64,000 nucleotides of DNA from Saprospiraceae bacterium (GTDB taxonomy: Bacteria; Bacteroidota; Bacteroidia; Chitinophagales; Saprospiraceae), in NCBI GenBank assembly GCA_013001595.1, contig JABDMH010000093.1:144357-208356 (forward strand), read 5' to 3'. The notes under the pieces are model-generated. The model was given only the letters and a program-made list of their open reading frames with translations, did no database searches and was not told the DNA's origin. Positions 61,164-64,000 of the stretch are shown piece after piece. The first letter of the stretch is position 1. Every line of letters starts with the position of its first letter. Position numbers and translations under genes: made by a program.

Positions 61164-63935
61164 CTATTCTTTTTGGGTCAAAAAAGACTTAAATTCATAG
61201 CTACCCGGTAATACTGTCAGCTCAAAAGTATCCATGGCTTTCTTCAACAGTTTCACGTCAGCATTTTCCGAGAAGGAAGTACCATTCAATATCAGATTTT
61301 TACCTGTCTTGCCAGGGATCACAATTTTCGCTGTCGTATTCGGCGGTATGGTCACATTCAGCTGGAATACACCCTTTTCCATTTTCCAGGCTGAACTCAC
61401 CTCTCCATAAGGGCAATTGTATTTTGCCTGTGCGGAGCTTAGTGGTCCATCCGGCAGCGGCGCAATGAGTATTTCTTTATAACCGGCTTTTATTGGTTTA
61501 ATACCTGCAATACGCTCGTACATCCATTGCCCGATTGCGCCATAGGCGTAGTGGTTAAATGAATTCATCCCTCCTTTATGAAAGCCATCTTCGTGCGTGT
61601 AACTGTCCCAACGTTCCCACATGGTGGTTGCCCCCTGATTGATGGAGTAAAACCACGATGGATAGGATTCCTTATACAGCATTTCGAACATTAAGTCGGT
61701 TCTGTTAATTTTTTCAAGTACCGGAGCCAAAAGAGGCGTTCCCAGAAAGCCTGTGCGCAAATGATTCTCTGCCTTTTCAATTTCAGCAATTAAATGAGGA
61801 ATGGCTTTCTGTTCCATTTCAGGGCTCAACAGGTTGAAACCAATGGCCAATAGGTAAGCTGTTTGGGTAGGTTTTCCTTTGCTCACCCTTCCCTCGGCAT
61901 CAAAAAAGTGGTTTTGAAAGGCTATTTGAATCTCATTGAGCCTTGATCGTAACTTTGTTACATCTTCAGATAGTCCCAATATTTTGGCAGCTTGTAAACT
62001 CAGGTCAACAGATCTTGCGTTATAAGCAGTTGACACCAATTTTTCATCCGTTTCTCCTTTGCGCTCATCTGTGGGGTGTTCCGAAAAAGGTTGCAGCCAA
62101 TCGCCATAGGTAAATAGATCGACAATATGATCTTCAGATACAGACTGATAATAATTTATCCACTCCAGCATGGATTGATAACTGTCTTCCAGGATTTTCA
62201 CATCGCCTGTGCGGAGATAGATTTCCCAGGGGATGACGGTTGCAGCATCTCCCCAGCCCGCAGAGGTACGTCTCCCGTCAATATCCGGAACGACGATGGG
62301 AACAGAACCATTTTCGCGTTGATCCTCACGCAAGCTCTGCATCCAACTTGACCAAAATGAATGTGAATCGGCAATAAAAAGTGAGGTTGGAATAAATACC
62401 TGTGCATCGCCCGTCCAGCCTGCACGTTCATCACGCTGAGGGCAATCGGTTGGAATATCTAAAAAATTGCCGCGCAAGCCCCATTCAATATTACTTTGTA
62501 GTTGATTCAGTTTTTCATGGGAAGAAGAAAAGGTGCCAGCCATATGAAAATCGGAATATTGCACCAAGCCGGTAACCCAGGTTTTTTCGGGCGCAAAGCT
62601 TTCATCAAAACCGCTCAACTCTACATACCTGAATCCGTGAAAGGTAAACTTTGGTTGCCACTCAATTACACTATCTTTTACGGGCATATAAAAATCAGTA
62701 GAAACGGCGCTTCTATAATTCCTGGTGTAGATTTCTCCATTGGGTTGAAGCATTTCGGCAAACCTGATTCGGACCTTTTGACCTTTTTTTACCGGGATGT
62801 TTATTTTAGGAATACCGGCCATGTTTTGACCTAAATCAAATACCACATTTCCCTTTGCAGGTTTAGAAATGGTTTGTGTGGATAGAGATAATTTGGCTCT
62901 AACTGGATGGTGACGTTTGGGGGTGAGTGCTACGTTTTCCGAAATGGACTGTGCGGCAACATCAGTCCATTCGGTATCGTCAAAACTGTTTGTACTCCAA
63001 GCTGGCATATCAAAGTTGGCATCATAGCTTTCACCATCATAGATGCTGGAATATCTAATCGGCCCCTCAACTGTTCCAGACCATAAATGATCTGTGATAA
63101 AGGTTTCATGATCGCCGTTTTTATATTCTACTTCAAGTTGCGCAATTACCTGAGGGTCAACTTCTGCATATCCACGAAAAATAAGACGTCCCGAATACCA
63201 GCCTTCAGCAAGTTCGATTCCAATTGTATTTTCCCCATTCTTAAGTAGGGCCTCTACATCATAAGTCAGAGTCTCAATACGTTTTTGGTAAGGTGTCCAA
63301 CCAGGAGTAAGTGCATCATGTCCTACCTGCGTTCCATTAATATGTGCTTGAAATAGGCCTTTTGCGGTGATATAAAGGCGCGCTTTTTCAACATTTTCGT
63401 CTAGAATTATGTCTTTCCGCAAATATTGAACTCGGTGGACCTTCTTATTAATTTCTGGAACTTGCACTGCTTTTTCGTCAGGCAGATTGATCCATTTTGC
63501 TTTCCAGTCATTGTTATGCAACAGGCCTAATTCAAAAAATGCTTTTCTGCTCCATTTGGATTCGTTCCCCTGGTTATCCCAGACCTTTACTTGCCAGAAG
63601 ACCTCCTGCCTAGAAGAAAGATCCTCACCTTTATATTTTACGTATAAACTTTGGTCTGAACGCACTTTTCCACTTTGCCATAAATCAGGTTTATTTGGCA
63701 GCAATTCTGGCGAACTTGCAGCGACTAGGGCATAAGCACTTTGTGATTGAACTGCTTGAGGTAGTTGCCAGGAAAAAGTTGGATGACTGTCATAAAATCC
63801 TATTGGATTGGTAAAGCCTTCGCATACAGTTAGACTGCTTGGAGCTTGGATTTTGTCATTAGTATTGCATGAAAGGACTGATAGAAGTAAGGTTGCAACA
63901 AGAAAGAAAAGAGCGTGATTTGACTTGTTCATCAA
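61164..63935 (-). CDS. GH78 family alpha-L-rhamnosidase (bacterial rhamnosidase)
   Basis: A 923-residue lipoprotein (lipobox LLSVLSC, Cys23). The domain order is an N-terminal fibronectin/beta domain (about 35-140), a beta-sandwich domain (about 145-330, with LTPGWTPYQKRIETLTYDVEALL), a third beta domain, and the GH78 alpha/alpha barrel (about 470-800) with DIPTDCPQRDERAGWTGDAQVF carrying the catalytic acid and GATTMWERWDSYTHEDGFH near its end, then a C-terminal beta domain. This is a full-length canonical rhamnosidase that removes terminal alpha-L-rhamnose. Its start is 65 bp inside the right edge and may be the head of the operon. Confidence 0.94.
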   Translation of the reverse strand: MMNKSNHALFFLVATLLLSVLSCNTNDKIQAPSSLTVCEGFTNPIGFYDSHPTFSWQLPQAVQSQSAYALVAASSPELLPNKPDLWQSGKVRSDQSLYVKYKGEDLSSRQEVFWQVKVWDNQGNESKWSRKAFFELGLLHNNDWKAKWINLPDEKAVQVPEINKKVHRVQYLRKDIILDENVEKARLYITAKGLFQAHINGTQVGHDALTPGWTPYQKRIETLTYDVEALLKNGENTIGIELAEGWYSGRLIFRGYAEVDPQVIAQLEVEYKNGDHETFITDHLWSGTVEGPIRYSSIYDGESYDANFDMPAWSTNSFDDTEWTDVAAQSISENVALTPKRHHPVRAKLSLSTQTISKPAKGNVVFDLGQNMAGIPKINIPVKKGQKVRIRFAEMLQPNGEIYTRNYRSAVSTDFYMPVKDSVIEWQPKFTFHGFRYVELSGFDESFAPEKTWVTGLVQYSDFHMAGTFSSSHEKLNQLQSNIEWGLRGNFLDIPTDCPQRDERAGWTGDAQVFIPTSLFIADSHSFWSSWMQSLREDQRENGSVPIVVPDIDGRRTSAGWGDAATVIPWEIYLRTGDVKILEDSYQSMLEWINYYQSVSEDHIVDLFTYGDWLQPFSEHPTDERKGETDEKLVSTAYNARSVDLSLQAAKILGLSEDVTKLRSRLNEIQIAFQNHFFDAEGRVSKGKPTQTAYLLAIGFNLLSPEMEQKAIPHLIAEIEKAENHLRTGFLGTPLLAPVLEKINRTDLMFEMLYKESYPSWFYSINQGATTMWERWDSYTHEDGFHKGGMNSFNHYAYGAIGQWMYERIAGIKPIKAGYKEILIAPLPDGPLSSAQAKYNCPYGEVSSAWKMEKGVFQLNVTIPPNTTAKIVIPGKTGKNLILNGTSFSENADVKLLKKAMDTFELTVLPGSYEFKSFLTQKE

Positions 63936-64000
63936 GTTTGAATTTTAGGACTAATGTTGTTCTCGTATTCTATTAAATGTCAGCTACTAAGCAACTCATT

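Overview
The window reads as a chromosomal segment of a free-living, probably aquatic Bacteroidota bacterium. A Saprospirales-type lineage is my best guess, but that is inference. The reasons are two proteins with C-terminal type IX secretion (T9SS) sorting-like domains, PorE-like OmpA proteins, tandem OmpH/Skp periplasmic chaperones, DUF4294 and GlsB proteins, few Shine-Dalgarno sequences, several TAnnTTTG promoter elements, and a glycan-degradation locus with sulfatases.

Layout. About 1-41 kb is mostly housekeeping. It holds an M1 aminopeptidase (cut by the left edge), dapD, a PAP2-like membrane protein, a PD40/OmpA protein, DUF4294, mvaD with a rhodanese, two OmpH chaperones, an MscS channel, a GT2 glycosyltransferase overlapping rsmG, a T9SS-exported GH5 enzyme, a degenerate MtfA-like protein, tRNA-Phe, a DNA alkyltransferase, yicC-gmk-apaG, and an HU / TPR / tiny basic protein / RNase E/G / glycosyltransferase cluster. 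Next come pth and a divergent radical SAM gene, a TPR protein, a PorE-like OmpA protein followed by rlmD, a small unknown gene and rfbA, then an orphan VWA protein with GlsB and a UPF0104 flippase-like protein.

At 32.2-39.4 kb lies the most unusual unit. A 1650-residue exported protein is built of twelve near-identical repeats of about 119 residues. It is divergently transcribed from an ECF sigma factor, which overlaps by 4 nt a membrane protein joining an anti-sigma-like N-terminus to an outer-membrane-barrel-like C-terminus. The shared 188-bp intergenic region carries two nearly concentric inverted repeats. I do not recognise the repeat as a named family.

At 39.6-42.3 kb are a sodium:solute symporter with a small partner and a MetE-like methyltransferase. 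From 42.4 kb to the right edge is a carbohydrate-degradation locus: a heparinase II/III-like lyase, a GH2 enzyme with a C-terminal membrane anchor, two GH78-type alpha-L-rhamnosidases, a GH106-like enzyme fused to a nucleoside-hydrolase-like domain, two sulfatases, a RhaT-type transporter, a fucose/arabinose-isomerase-family protein and an LldD-type 2-hydroxy-acid oxidase. Together these suggest breakdown of a sulfated, rhamnose- and uronate-containing polysaccharide (ulvan-like, by inference), uptake of deoxysugar and its oxidation. No SusC/SusD pair is visible. A 613-bp piece of the oxidase gene is duplicated as a remnant about 1.6 kb away.
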